In this document: in pieces, positions 25,491 to 35,788 of the stretch
Numbering within the stretch: position 1 is the stretch's first letter
Layout: every line of letters starts with the position of its first letter
Source of the DNA: Luidia sarsii
Lineage: Eukaryota > Echinodermata > Asteroidea > Paxillosida > Luidiidae
Length of the DNA stretch: 64,000 bases
Reading direction: 5' to 3'
Assembly (NCBI GenBank): GCA_949987565.1
Contig: OX465107.1
Location: 9,925,721-9,989,720, forward strand
The notes under the pieces: generated by a model
What the model saw: the letters and a program-made list of their open reading frames with translations, nothing else
What the model was told of the DNA's origin: nothing
Databases searched by the model: none
Made by a program: the position numbers and the translations under genes

Positions 25491-25922
25491 ATTTAAGCGA
25501 TTAGCCCAAAATAAAAATAATTAAATGTTATACAAATGAAATACGAGTAACATGCACAAATTTTGCAAACTGCTTACTGACTAAAATGACCTTTCTCAAA
25601 GACTTGACCAGTCTTTCTGCATTGAGAATGGATCACCTAGTGATAGGATTGAAACCAACAGGTGGACCAAATGTTTAGTAAATGAGATACATGAGAAATG
25701 TCACTTTAATTAAAACACATTATCGTCTATTCAGCCACAATGAAGATAAAGGAATATATGGGAATACAATGAAGACAAACAAATAAACAAAAATGCCAAA
25801 GGTGTAACAGGCGATAGAGGGAAGATTAAATCATTAAAAGCTGGCCAGGATAAACAGAAGTACTGTATGCACTTAAACAACTTGTGCTCCTAAGGGCTGT
25901 CAACCAGGGCCTAGAGTGTTAA

Positions 25923-26616
25923 CCACTTAACTCCGGGACCTCCGAAATTGGAGCTCTGTTGGTTTGCGACAGGGCCCTCCGAATCCGAGCATCACTATTG
26001 TCCACATTTTTAACAAAGACTTAGAACAAAGCTTTCAGCTTAGAACAAAGCAATACAAATTAGTACAAAGACCCTTTTTGATGCAAGTTGCCACATGAAT
26101 TGCAAGAATAGCAGCAGTCATTGTGCAATTGTGGGACCTTTACTGTGGATGATCGAGGGATACCGCGCTGCCGCTGAAAGCACGTGGGGGACATTGTGTT
26201 GGCATACCACACAGCCCAACGGTCGTCGGTCAGGCATTGGAATTCCAACCACATTCTTCACCGCAATCTGTACGCTTGGTTGCGGCCGACCAACTCGAAG
26301 ATTTGACTGCCTGGAGTGGAGGCTGGAGTCTGCGGTCAGGGATCGACAGTACCGTACAAGCACACACACAAGTCCACTATGCTCCATTGACGACACACAA
26401 CGGGCCCTTTTTCGAACTAATAATCTCTTGACAAAAGCCACAACGACGTCCGAATTGTGCCATGTTTTACTCTCTTGTACCTATAGTATACCCTTATTGA
26501 TTTATTTCACAGAAATGTATTGTTCCGATTGTTTAGCGAGATTTGAAAATGATGCATTGTTCAAAAAAACCCGTGGGGCGGTCATCGGTGCTGTAAAACC
26601 ACCTGGTGCGAAGTGG
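25923..26616 (+). mobile_element. TTAA-flanked MITE (CCACTTCGCGCC family), copy 1
   Basis: Flanked by TTAA on both sides (25919-25922 and 26617-26620), with inverted ends CCACTTAACTCCGGG and CCAGGTGGTTTTAC-type near CCACTTCGCACC. It is collinear with the copy at 59519-60214, including GCCGCTGAAAGCACG and TTGACAAAAGCCACAACGAC. TTAA targeting suggests a non-autonomous piggyBac-type element. An open frame across it (from 26095) is a chance read-through, not a gene. Confidence 0.8.
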
Positions 26617-26644
26617 TTAAACAAATTGCATAAAAATACTGAAA

Positions 26645-26740
26645 GATCATCTACTAAGTAGTACTAGTAGTGCTAGTATTAGTAATTACTAGTACAAGTA
26701 GTACTGGTACTAACTACTAGTAATACTGTAGTACTAGATC
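26645..26740. repeat. TAG/CTA triplet tract, first block
   Basis: Imperfect run of TAGTACTAGTAG-type words, self-complementary, between the MITE and a PLE 3' end. Confidence 0.8.
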
Positions 26741-26785
26741 TGTTTCATTATATAGAGTGGAAAATAAAATCAGTTTTTCAAGTCT

Positions 26786-27110
26786 AAAATTTAGTGGGCC
26801 TGACGTTTCGATCCTAGCAGGACCTTTCTCAAAGGCAGAGCGACAAGGACAAAACAGATACATGTACACGAAGGAAGGGGGAGAGAGTGAATAGGACACG
26901 GATGAGAAACAAAGGACAAAGAGTGAAGCTGGTAGGGAGAGATCAAAGGGAAGGGCAAGGGGTAGGGTAGGGATTAGTGAGGAGGGGGAAAGATCAAAGA
27001 GAAGGGCAAGGAGTGGGGTAGGGATTAGTGACAAGAGGGGGAAAGATCAAAGAGAGAAGTGTGAAGGACTGAACACAAAAGAAGGATTATCAGAAAGCTG
27101 CATGGTGTTA
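26786..27110 (-). mobile_element. Penelope-like element 3' end, severely 5'-truncated
   Basis: The sequence from AAATTTAGTGGGCCTGACGT to AAGCTGCATGGTGTTAATCC is nearly identical to 54541-54870, the 3' untranslated end of the PLE there. It includes the GATCGAAACGTC motif and purine-rich AAGATCAAAG repeats. No RT or GIY-YIG coding remains. Confidence 0.8.
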
Positions 27111-27535
27111 ATCCTGATAAACCAGACCAATACGTTTTAAGCATAAATTATGAATGATTTGAGGAAAGTGTTAGAAGCAGTGTGGAAAAACAAAAACAAA
27201 GATGAACACAAAAAAACATACAGGGAAGAATTTTACAGTGCCACACAGCATTATGAGTTATTTTAAGAATTTATTTTGCGTTTGGCTGCACTGGGACACC
27301 TTACTAAACACCACTGACGAAAATAGGTGACGATGCTTGCTGCGCGGTGCGCCGCAGAAGTCAACAAAACCGGGTAATCTTACGGAAGTGACAGGCTTGA
27401 TCAACCTTCTCTATGATTATTCTAATAGTCTGTGGTGTGGAGAAAGTGACTGGGACCTCTTTTAGTGTGATACTTTCGTCCACATTGTTCAGTTTGAAGA
27501 AAAGTCCTTATATCGTCGAAAACCGGTTACTGGAG
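27111..27535. other. Intergenic segment, CpG-richer, possible ARMC8 promoter side
   Basis: The 27300-27530 part is richer in CpG than its flanks and carries ACTTCCGT-like ETS-type words on the minus strand. It could be the ARMC8 promoter or 5' UTR area, but no coding start was seen. Speculative. Confidence 0.2.
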
Positions 27536-27925
27536 GATAGTACTAGTAGTACTAGTAGTACTACTAGTACTAGTACAAGTACTTAGTACTACTACTACTA
27601 AGTAGTAGTCTACTGACTAGTACTGTACTGTAGTACTACTACACTAGTAGTAGTACTATAGTATAAACTATAGTACTAGTACAGTAGTACTACTTTACTA
27701 ATACTAGTCAGTAGAGTAGTCTCTCAGTCTCAGTATTACTATTATTAGTTAGTACTATTAATATTATTACTACTAGTAGTAGTACTACTACTACTACTAG
27801 TACTACTGAGTACTAGTACTTGTCTTTAGTATAGTACTATTAGTATTACTAGTAATAGTATAGTACTACTAGTACTAGTACTAAAGTACTAGTACTAGTA
27901 AGTAGTATTACTTAGATTTTACTAA
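27536..27925. repeat. Long palindromic TAG/CTA triplet tract
   Basis: About 390 bp of mixed TAGTAC, ACTAGT, CTACTA and GTAGTA words. Since ACTAGT and GTAC are self-complementary, many nested hairpins are possible. Confidence 0.9.
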
Positions 27926-28183
27926 TAGTATACTAGTAATAGTAAATTATTAATCAAACTGGAAATAGTAAAATCTTTCCTAGGTAGGAGTACACTAAGT
28001 CTGCGCAAATTTCAAGATCACACAATACTTAAAACTTATTGTTTGCCACCAATATATTAATTTACTAAATAATTTAGCCCACGTGGATTGTGACAACCGT
28101 GCAACACATTGGGACCAGGCTCAGCTCAGAAGCGACCCGAAGCGACATTGCATTGCAGTGGCGTGTTGTTGATTGTGACTTAC

Positions 28184-28204
28184 CATCATCATAATTTCAT
28201 ACAT
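28184..28204 (-). CDS. Candidate ARMC8 start exon (weak)
   Basis: On the minus strand ATG-TAT-GAA-ATT-ATG-ATG-ATG is followed directly by GTAAGTCAC, a strong donor. The phase (0) is the one exon a needs, giving MYEIMMM then [10 protein letters not shown]. An in-frame TGA lies upstream. Vertebrate ARMC8 begins differently and the region is repeat-rich, so this is only a phase-compatible candidate. RNA 5' ends are needed to decide. Confidence 0.2.
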
Positions 28205-28494
28205 CTCCTTATCACATCTATCCCTTTGACTAATTCTGTAACCAAATCAAGAAAGGATTTCCTTGTTTCAAGAGAAATAACGATCTCTGAGACTTTCAAA
28301 TTAGGCTACATGAACTGTATGTAGTTAAACACGCAGTTAAATGAGTAAATGGCCAATACCGAAATACCCTTGCTACTGTAAACTGATTCACCCGCTTCTC
28401 AAACAGCTAGAATGCATCCAATACAAGGTGCCAACACCATCGATCCCCACCATACCATCCTTATTATTATTGTTACCATTTATTGGACGTAAAT

Positions 28495-28760
28495 TGAAGA
28501 AGCTGCATCCACTTTGAGTGATCCCCGAAATGAGTGCTGTAGCCAGGTTTACAACAATTTGTAGTTTGCATCTGAATGAAAACAGGCGTGATCCCTGCAT
28601 GTACGGCTTCTGACTAGGCGGCACGGCGCCTGGCCACGGCCACCCCTGCTAAGATCTAAAACCTAGTAGTAGTAAAGGGCTGGAAGCCGCTGGATCCGTC
28701 GACGCGCAAATCCAGAGGTCTCGGGTTCAAGTCCCTTGTCCAGTCAAAATTTTCGCGCTC
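28495..28760 (+). mobile_element. SINE-like repeat with tRNA-like end, copy 2
   Basis: The body (AGCTGCATCCACTTTGAGTG...GTGATCCCTGCATGTACGG) parallels 25210-25370. The right part, GGCTGGAAGCCGCTGGATCC then TCTCGGGTTCAAGTCCC, has a good B box at about 28727-28739. Confidence 0.55.
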
Positions 28761-29031
28761 GCCGCGGCGAAACTCCCCACCCATGCTAATTACGCATGAA
28801 AAGTGTGAGAACAATTTTTTTGTGCTAAATACTCCCTGTTTCTGGAAAATTTAGCCATTAAGCTTTAATTTGATATCAAATTCAGTCATGCAAGACGATT
28901 CTTAGAATTATTAAATAATATTGATAATGATTGTGCTTTAAATAATTATTCGCTGATGATATTTTATTGAACTGTAAAGTCTGTGTTCCGTTTTATGTTA
29001 CCACATCTCTAGCAGGATCTTGATTCGCTGA

Positions 29032-29600
29032 GTGTTTGGAGCCGGGAGACTCCAACGGTATGACCTTATGCATAACTCCTGCAAACGCCACCATCCTCCC
29101 TCCTTAATTATCTTCTCTCAGGCATCAGCCCTGACAGCTGTTTCTTCAGTTAGATATCTTGGAGTCAATCTGAATAATCAGCTGTCTTGGAACGATGTGA
29201 ATTGTTTCTTCCGTGCAAATCGCACACTCTTGCCTTAAACTCTTACACGACGGAATGTATTATACATAAGCAAAACTTTCACTGTACAGCCCTATATAAG
29301 GCCTAAAGCTATCGTCCGTCCAAAGTTGGAGTATGTATACACCGGCCTGGATCCCTCAAACCATGGAACTTATTAAGAAGGTTGATGATTTTGAGAAAGT
29401 GCAAAGGCATTCCAATTTTATTTCCAACCGCTTTATCCGTTGGCAATTACTGTGATAGGTGGAATCTCTTGGTTGGGCTTATCTGGTCGTACTGTTGTCG
29501 TACTGTTGTCTCGTTTGTATCTAACTAAGTGTATGTTTAATATTGTTGAATGTTATGTGTTTACAACGTAATTGTTAAATCCCGCCATGTATTATGGCCC
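29032..29600 (+). pseudogene. LINE reverse transcriptase remnant
   Basis: Plus-strand frame ALTAVSSVRYLGVNLNNQLS is the RT thumb/post-RT signature (VRYLGVxLDxxLSW) of non-LTR retrotransposons. It is followed, with frameshifts, by LVRPKLEYVYTGLDPSNH-like sequence (typical LVRPxLEYAxxVWDP). Stops and frameshifts show it is dead. Both ends are lost. Confidence 0.65.
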
Positions 29601-29791
29601 TATTGTTTATTCACCGTCAAGCTCAGGACTCAATTTTTAATCCCTGCATTTATCTTGTTTCCATGTTTTCCCTCGACTCCGGTCAAATATCTCTGAACAA
29701 ATTCGCAATTGTATTGTTAGTACAGCCTTTTTCATCTTTTCTTACCAACTTAAAAAGTGTTCTCACTCAGTGTTCTCTCGTCATTATTCAT

Positions 29792-31368
29792 AATTTCAAA
29801 ATTATGTGAATGAATGAAATATAATTTGAATTCTATGAATAATAATGAAGTACAAGTTGAAGAGGGTTTGCATTCCTTTCCACGTGATAGGTATGCGGAT
29901 CACACAATACATTCAAAATATGTATTGATATTCAAATGAGCCCATAGGCGAGGCCCGTATAAAAACCCCGGGTAGGCAGGAACAGGCCATTTTTTCTGAG
30001 TAGTGAATATAAAGCCCATGTTTTGACCCCCCAAATAAAAGAAAAAACCTTGGGTTGGGCAGAAGGTAAAGTAAGGGAGGGACCCTCTTCAACTTGTACT
30101 TCATTATTATTCATAGAATTCAAATTATATTTCATTCATTCACATAATTTTGAAATTCTATTTCATAACATTCGTACAAGTCTTCAGAGGGTTTGCATGT
30201 TCAAAGCTTCTTTTGAGACGCGGTGGTCAAAACACACAGAATGCATCAACAAGCAAACACATGATTATCATCAACACACTGGGTATTATTTTTCCCGTAC
30301 AAGATTACATGCTTGAAGATAGTATCGTTTTCCCGAAGGTCGTGTTATCTTCGATAGTTTTATGGTAAATCCTAATTTGCAGTTTTTAAGATGTCATGAA
30401 GGGTAACTCCATTGGCAAAGGCCGTCTTGAAGTGGATGCACTGCGATAACTGTGTGCAGTGTAAATGGAGGGGTCTATCCCTGCCTCATGCAAGATATCC
30501 TTCATCCATCTAGCTAAAGTTTATGTGCTCACACCTTTATGGGGTTTCCTAGTAGATACGAATAGCCTTGACTCACTCCGTATAACTTCTGTACGTCTTA
30601 GGTATTCTTTCAAGGTGGAGAGAACACATAATTTGGGGTTCTCTTCAAAAATAGGGATAATAATCTTGTTTTTCGATAAACCATTTTTAGGAGAATTAGT
30701 CTTTAAGATCTCCATTACCGATATGACACGACTATTCTCCGAAAAATCAAGATACTTAAGATCAATATTAGCAAGTGTCTGAGTTCTCTGAGCGGACACC
30801 AAAGCAAATAGAGCCAACAGTTTCTTGCTCAAACTTAATAGTGAAAGCTCACTATATTGTGAGGTAAAGAAATAATATAATCTATAGAACAACAGAAACA
30901 CTCCACATTCTATTGTGTTTCGGTTTGGGAGGTGTGATATTGAATACACCCTTCATTAGCCTTGCAACCAGGGGGTGCTGACCGGCTGCGTGTCCCTCAA
31001 TTAAAGGAAGGGTCGAAGATAGAGCTGATCTGTACACGTTTAAGTGGAATGTGACTTTCCAATCGAATGTTCATAGGCCAAGAAATTGACAATATCCGCT
31101 ATAGTGGGTGATAATGGATTTGTTTTCCGTTGATTACACCAACCAATCCAACCCTTCCATGTAGACTCATACTGTTTCTCAGTTCTGGATCGCCAGGAAT
31201 TGGCAATGAGGCTGGAAGCTTCAATTGAAAGGCCTTTTGTTTTCCAGTGTTCCCGGGCTCATTTGAATATCAATACATATTTTGAACGTATTGTGTGATC
31301 CGCATACCTATCACGTGGAAAGGAATGCAAACCCTCTGAAGACTTGTACGAATGTTATGAAATAGAAT
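29792..31368 (-). mobile_element. Compact DIRS-like element with ITRs and internal complementary region
   Basis: Inverted repeats 29861-29943 and 31255-31337 (83 bp, one mismatch seen) bracket a minus-strand tyrosine recombinase. An internal block 30083-30197 is the reverse complement of the left outer end (29792-29866, 75 bp, no mismatch seen) joined directly to the reverse complement of the right outer end (31328-31366). The trinucleotide AAT sits at both extremities and appears once at the internal junction. This is the hallmark layout of DIRS retroelements, whose circular intermediates rely on such a region. RT, RNase H and gag parts are absent, so it is an internally deleted, non-autonomous copy. 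Confidence 0.82.
30375..31250 (-). pseudogene. Tyrosine recombinase of the DIRS-like element, broken
   Basis: Minus-strand N-terminal SAM-like part: EHWKTKGLSIEASSLIANSW, then RSRTEKQYESTWKGWIGWC and IADIVNFLAYE. The catalytic part reads LSKKLLALFALVSAQRTQTL and later LARWMKDILHEAGIDPSIYT with HSYRSAST, which is the H-x-x-R box. The Arg of box I is plausibly in AQRTQT. Frame changes near 31.0 kb, an in-frame stop before LARWMKD and a frameshift after HSYRSAST break it. In living elements this enzyme inserts circular DNA. Only 30521-30949 is one open frame. Confidence 0.75.
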
Positions 31369-31729
31369 CCAACTACATGTTCTACTATAGTACTACACTG
31401 TGCTCTTTCTTATTCTGTTTGTCTGTTTTTCCAAATATCTATTTATATTTATATATATTTATATCTATTTATTTAATCTATATTTGGTTACTTCATAGTT
31501 TTTATTCACTGCTTGATGCGGAGTGACAGGTCACTGGCCACACAGCAATTGTTATTGCTTTTGTCTCTACTTTGCCCATCTTGTATGTGTTGAACAATTG
31601 AAATAATAATAATATTATGTTAATCTATGGTTGAATTGTTTTTGACTAGTGCCCTACCCTGGCAGAGACTGAAGTATATAGGGCCTTCCAAGTTGACTGC
31701 ACGCATAATTATTTGTAAAGAGCACCATC

Positions 31730-31830
31730 CGAGGGCTGGCCAGCTCAGATGGCAAGACCGCTATATACAATGTAGTAGTAGTACTAGTACGCAAGATCAG
31801 AGGTCTCGGCTTCATGCCCGGCCTATTTTT
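31730..31830 (+). mobile_element. tRNA-like SINE fragment with embedded TAG/CTA run
   Basis: GGCTGGCCAGCTCAGATGGC (A-box-like) is separated from AGAGGTCTCGGCTTCATGCC (degenerate B box) by TAGTAGTAGTACTAGTA. It looks like the SINE head of 28.70 kb with a triplet insertion in the anticodon arm region. Confidence 0.45.
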
Positions 31831-31963
31831 GTCACTTTTCAAAAATTATTTAAAAAGTTCCCAGTTAGTTTGTCCTTTTTTGGTTAACCCCAGTTTTGAA
31901 TTTTGTTAAGTATTGTATTCGCAATGCATGTCAGTCTGTGGTATTTTAATCAGTGTTAAAAAT

Positions 31964-32050
31964 GATATACAAAAATGCCTGACGTTTCGATCCTAGCAGG
32001 ACCCTTTCTCAGAGGCAGAGAAAGGTCCTGCTAGGATCGAAACGTCAGGC
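31964..32050. mobile_element. 87-bp PLE-terminus palindrome insertion with 14-bp TSD
   Basis: TCAGTGTTAAAAAT occurs at 31950-31963 and 32051-32064. Between the two copies lie GATATACAAAAAT (PLE tail) and an inverted pair of GCCTGACGTTTCGATCCTAG arms. This shows that a minimal head-to-head PLE end was inserted as a unit. Confidence 0.75.
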
Positions 32051-32479
32051 TCAGTGTTAAAAATAAATGAAAACTAAAATCATCAATTGAAACATACTCT
32101 TCCTTTACGTTAAAGAAAATATATAAAAAATGCAGGTTTGAAATGCCATTTTTCACATTTTTATTGAAAATTGTACTTCCATAATTATGTTGTCTAACAG
32201 CTGACCAATAAAGAAAAACCGATCCCAAGTTGTGGTTCCTAAAAGAACGGCTTCACGCCTTGTATTGCATCTATTCAAAGCTTTCAAATCGCGACTGATT
32301 GGGTGACATAATGCATACGGTCCCTCAACCGGCTAGAGTCAGTCAGAGAAAAAAATAGCTAAGAAGTATAGCTATACGCCTATAGCTGAGAAGTACAGGA
32401 ACGAATTATGTGCATCGAAACACATGAAACGGTACCAGTCTACATAATGATATACGCAATTACTGAATCCTGACCCAAA

Positions 32480-32581
32480 ATGGCAGACGGCAGCGCCCCC
32501 TCAGCCACCGCTTGGTCAGAAAAATCCACAGGCTTGACTTCTGAGAATGTCGAAGCTCAAATGTCACTTGACGACATAAAT
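32480..32581 (+). CDS. VPS8: VPS8 exon 1 with the start codon
   Basis: VPS8 is the WD40/RING subunit of the CORVET complex, which tethers early endosomes with Rab5. The ATG sits in CCAAAATGGCAG, a good Kozak context, and reads MADGSAPSATAWSEKSTGLT then SENVEAQMSLDDIN (34 codons). It ends exactly at a GTAAGAAAA donor in phase 0. Exon 2 also enters in phase 0, giving LDDIN followed by IDDDEFDIPELE. This parallels the human region LIDDKEFDIPQVD that follows a poorly conserved N-terminus. The N-terminal residues alone would not identify the gene, so assignment rests on exon 2. ARMC8 lies upstream on the opposite strand. Confidence 0.75.
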
Positions 32582-32687
32582 GTAAGAAAATATGAATACT
32601 TTTTATGACTACATTATGACGACAATAACGTTTTTTAGTTGTAATTACTTATTTTAGCTCAATTTCCGTGTGTTTCGTGTTTCATGA

Positions 32688-34905
32688 CTACCCCGACCGA
32701 AACCCCAGATTTTACCCTCAAAACACCCGCAAAACTAAAACCGTTCCACGCGCCCATTGAGGATTCAGTGAGAATTACAGATTCCAATACTGGTCATTTT
32801 GTTTTACTCGCGTTTGGGAAAAGGGAGAAAATTCCCCTCAGTTGACCGAGAACGGGTCGACGAGCCGAGTTGGGGTGGCCATCTTGGATTTGAAAACTGG
32901 ATGACGTTACCAGGTCCGGGTGCGGAGTGGTTTGCGGAAGTGTGTGCACGCGTGGTGCGATGTCCCGGACGTTGCTTTGCACTACTGTTCAGGAAACAGT
33001 CATAGGGCTCAACGCGTGCAAGCTCGCGAGCACACTTCCGCAGACCACTCCGCACCCGGACCTGGTGACGTCATCCAGTTTTCAAATCCAAGATGGCCAC
33101 CCCAAATCTGGGGATTTCGGTCGGAGGTATTTTTAAAAGATAACATTACAGAGATTTCAGACAATGCAGCAGCATATGTATGCGTAGCCATGATCCTTGG
33201 ACCCCTACAGTCACCCGTCCCTCCAAATTTAAAAATTTGATAAAAAAAGGATGACTTGTCGTTGAAGTTACTCGGAGTCGGACTTGTCTAGTCCGAGTAA
33301 CTTGGACCCTTACAATCACCCTTTAAAAACAGTGTTTGTAAGGGTGCAAGTTACTTGGACTAGTACTAGTAGTAGTAGTAGTAGTAGAGTAGTACGGTCA
33401 CATTGATTGGCGTCAAGACGCTGTCAACACATGATAGTGGCGTCAACACACCCACGTTGCATTTACCGGTAGTCCGAGTAACTTAGACCCGACAAGTCAC
33501 CCTTTTTTTATCAAATTTTGAAATGGTGAGATTCGGGTGACTTCGGACTAAGTTGCATTCAATTTCAAGATAACCAAAGCAATTTTTTAAGCAGTGCCAG
33601 TACTCGGGCAGTAGCAGACTTTTTTATCAACGCAGTGGCTAAGCTGTTACGGCAGCCGTAATGCAGTTTCTATTTTCACTGCAACTGTGCAAGCGCGAGG
33701 ACATTGCAAGATCGAACCACGTTAATCTTCTGACCCACTGGCCGTGACATGTGCACTGACTTCGGAAGCGCGATGTAATGACCGATTGAACCATTGCATT
33801 TACAGTGAATTGAAGCTAGCTGGCGACACTGCCGTCTGGCCAGCATGCTTGATCTCGATTTGTTGCATTTGCATGATACATTCGTCATTACTCTGAGTAA
33901 CTTGGACCCAACAAGTCAACTTTTTTTTATCGAATTTTGAAATTTTGAGAATCGGGTGACTACAGTCACCCGAATCTCAAAATTTCAAAATTCGATAAAA
34001 AAAAGGAAAATAGAAAATGGAAGTTGAGTTACAGCTGCCGTAACAATATAGCCACTGCGTTTTATTTCAATTGTGGTAATTTGTTTTACTCACGTTCGGG
34101 GAAAAAGGAGAAATTTCCCCTCGGGTGATCGAGAAGATTCTCTCCCGTCTGATGAGCCAAAATGTGGCGGCCATCTTTGATTTTGAACTGCACACGCAAC
34201 CGCTACACGCAAATTATTTCTATGACGTATTGGCAGGTCCGTGTGCGCAGTGGGTTTGTGTGAGTGTGTGCGCACACATGCACGCGTTGACTCCTATGTT
34301 GTGTTGACTCTTGACTCCTACTGGTGCGTGCAAAATGTCATCGATTTGCGTGTATACCGTTTCAATTTGAAATCAAAGATGGCTGACACATTTTGTTTTA
34401 CTCACATCTTAGAAAAAGGGAGAAATTCACCCTCAGTTGATCGAGAACATGCCTCTCCCATCCGACGAGCCAAAATGCGGTAGCCAACTTTGATTTTGAA
34501 CTGAACATGCAACCGCTTCATGCAAATCGATGACGATCTGACAGGTTTGGGTGCACAGTGTGGGTTGCTCTGCGCTGTTCAGGAAACAGTTGCTGGGCTC
34601 AGCTCAACGCTTGCATGCGCATGCACGCACTTACAGACCCACTTGCGCTCTCGAATCTGTCAGAACGTCATCGATTTGCATGTAGCTGTTGCGTGTTCAG
34701 TACAAAATCAAAGATGGCTGCCGCATTTTGGCTTGTCAGACGGGAGAGACATCAACTGAGGGTGGATTTTTCCCTTTTCCCCTAACATGAGTGAAACAAA
34801 ATTACCAGTATTATTGGAATGTGTGATTCTCACTGAATCCAAAATGGGTGCGTGGGACGGTTTCACCGGTGTCCTGGGGGTAAATCTGGTGATTTTGGTC
34901 GGGGG
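32688..34905. mobile_element. 2.2-kb foldback-type composite in VPS8 intron 1
   Basis: Outer inverted repeats 32688-32800 and 34793-34905 share CCCACGC, GATTCAGTGAGAAT and ACCAGTATT-type words in opposite orientation (roughly 80% by eye). Inside are several smaller hairpins. 32876-32955 against 33017-33103 has arms of about 70 bp carrying GGCCATCTTGGATTTGAAAA. Diverged versions at about 34.15-34.40 and 34.47-34.75 kb carry CAAAGATGGC and CGATTTGCATG. No transposase frame was seen. The start lies about 100 bp after the VPS8 exon 1 donor. Confidence 0.65.
33196..33990. repeat. Dispersed CTTGGACCC / CAGTCACCCG motif cluster with (TAG)n
   Basis: CTTGGACCC and TCACCCGA-type words recur in both orientations near 33196, 33301, 33540, 33903, 33961 and again at 34970. 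They are often joined to AAATTTGATAAAAAAAGG. A (TAG)n run sits at 33358-33390. This is part of the foldback composite. Confidence 0.55.
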
Positions 34906-35199
34906 CAGTTTTTGAAGTTCAAATTCAAGCGTTTCACATATTACTACAATACTAGTTCCCTTGGACCCTACGGTCACCCGACCCCCCAAATTCCAAATTT
35001 CGAAAAAAGAGTTGTCCGGTCCAAGTCACTCGGACTATGTGTACATGTTGTATTGTGAAATCGTTTTTCATGGATAATCTTTATTTCAATAAAATTTCAT
35101 ATTTTTATGGCTTTTTTATTAAAAATTATGATTTATAAAAGTGTTGTCTGTCTAAGACAGAACAAACAGCTTAAAAAATTCCTATCCTGAGGGTTTTGG

Positions 35200-35788
35200 G
35201 TCAAAATTAGGCAATGCTAATAGGACAACTATATTTTTACAGGGAAATCACAGATATAGCAAATTCAACCTGGGTTTTGACAGCCGAGTTACGCATGCGC
35301 ATGAAAATTACTTGACACGCAGCGAAGAGATCACGGCGGTTTCTCCGATTGGGCAACATTTGAGAAAATTCACCATGCTGCATGCAGCGTACGTTCTTTG
35401 TTTGATGCCGGGCACAAATTTCCTGCACAAAGTCTATGGGACAATAATTAATCCAAAATTCATAGTAATTCGAAGCATTAGTCGATCAGTTCCAATCTTT
35501 AGATTTTGAGTGTGTGGCTAAATAAATAACTGCCCACCAAGTTTCAAGGTCATTGACCAATGGCTAATATGTGTTTTAAACCTCGCATTTTGATGACGTC
35601 ATGATTGTGTCATATCATTTTGGCCCCAGATAGATATCCCCAGTAGATATTTAAGAAAAAAATTAAAAAAATCTTGCTACGTTAGCCCAATATGTTCAAT
35701 TGAATGTGAACATCTGAAAAGTTCATGACCACATTAATATTCATGAGATGATGTCACGATCAAATGATGGCAATTTTTGGATACAAAA
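35200..35788 (+). repeat. Family X repeat, truncated copy running into a pyrimidine tract
   Basis: Shares, in order, CTGCACAAAGTCTATGGGAC, CGCATTTTGATGACGTCATG, TTCAATTGAATGTGAACATC and CATTAATATTCATGAGATGA with the copies at 61-63 kb. It stops at the start of the CTCTCCCC tract. Confidence 0.7.

Noticed and set aside
26095..26661. 188-codon plus-strand frame
   Set aside because: Lies almost entirely within the TTAA MITE. The equivalent frame is broken in the copy at 59.5 kb, so it is not conserved coding.
32804..33055. Overlapping short frames on both strands at 32.8-33.2 kb
   Set aside because: They mirror each other because the sequence is an inverted repeat. No coding signal.
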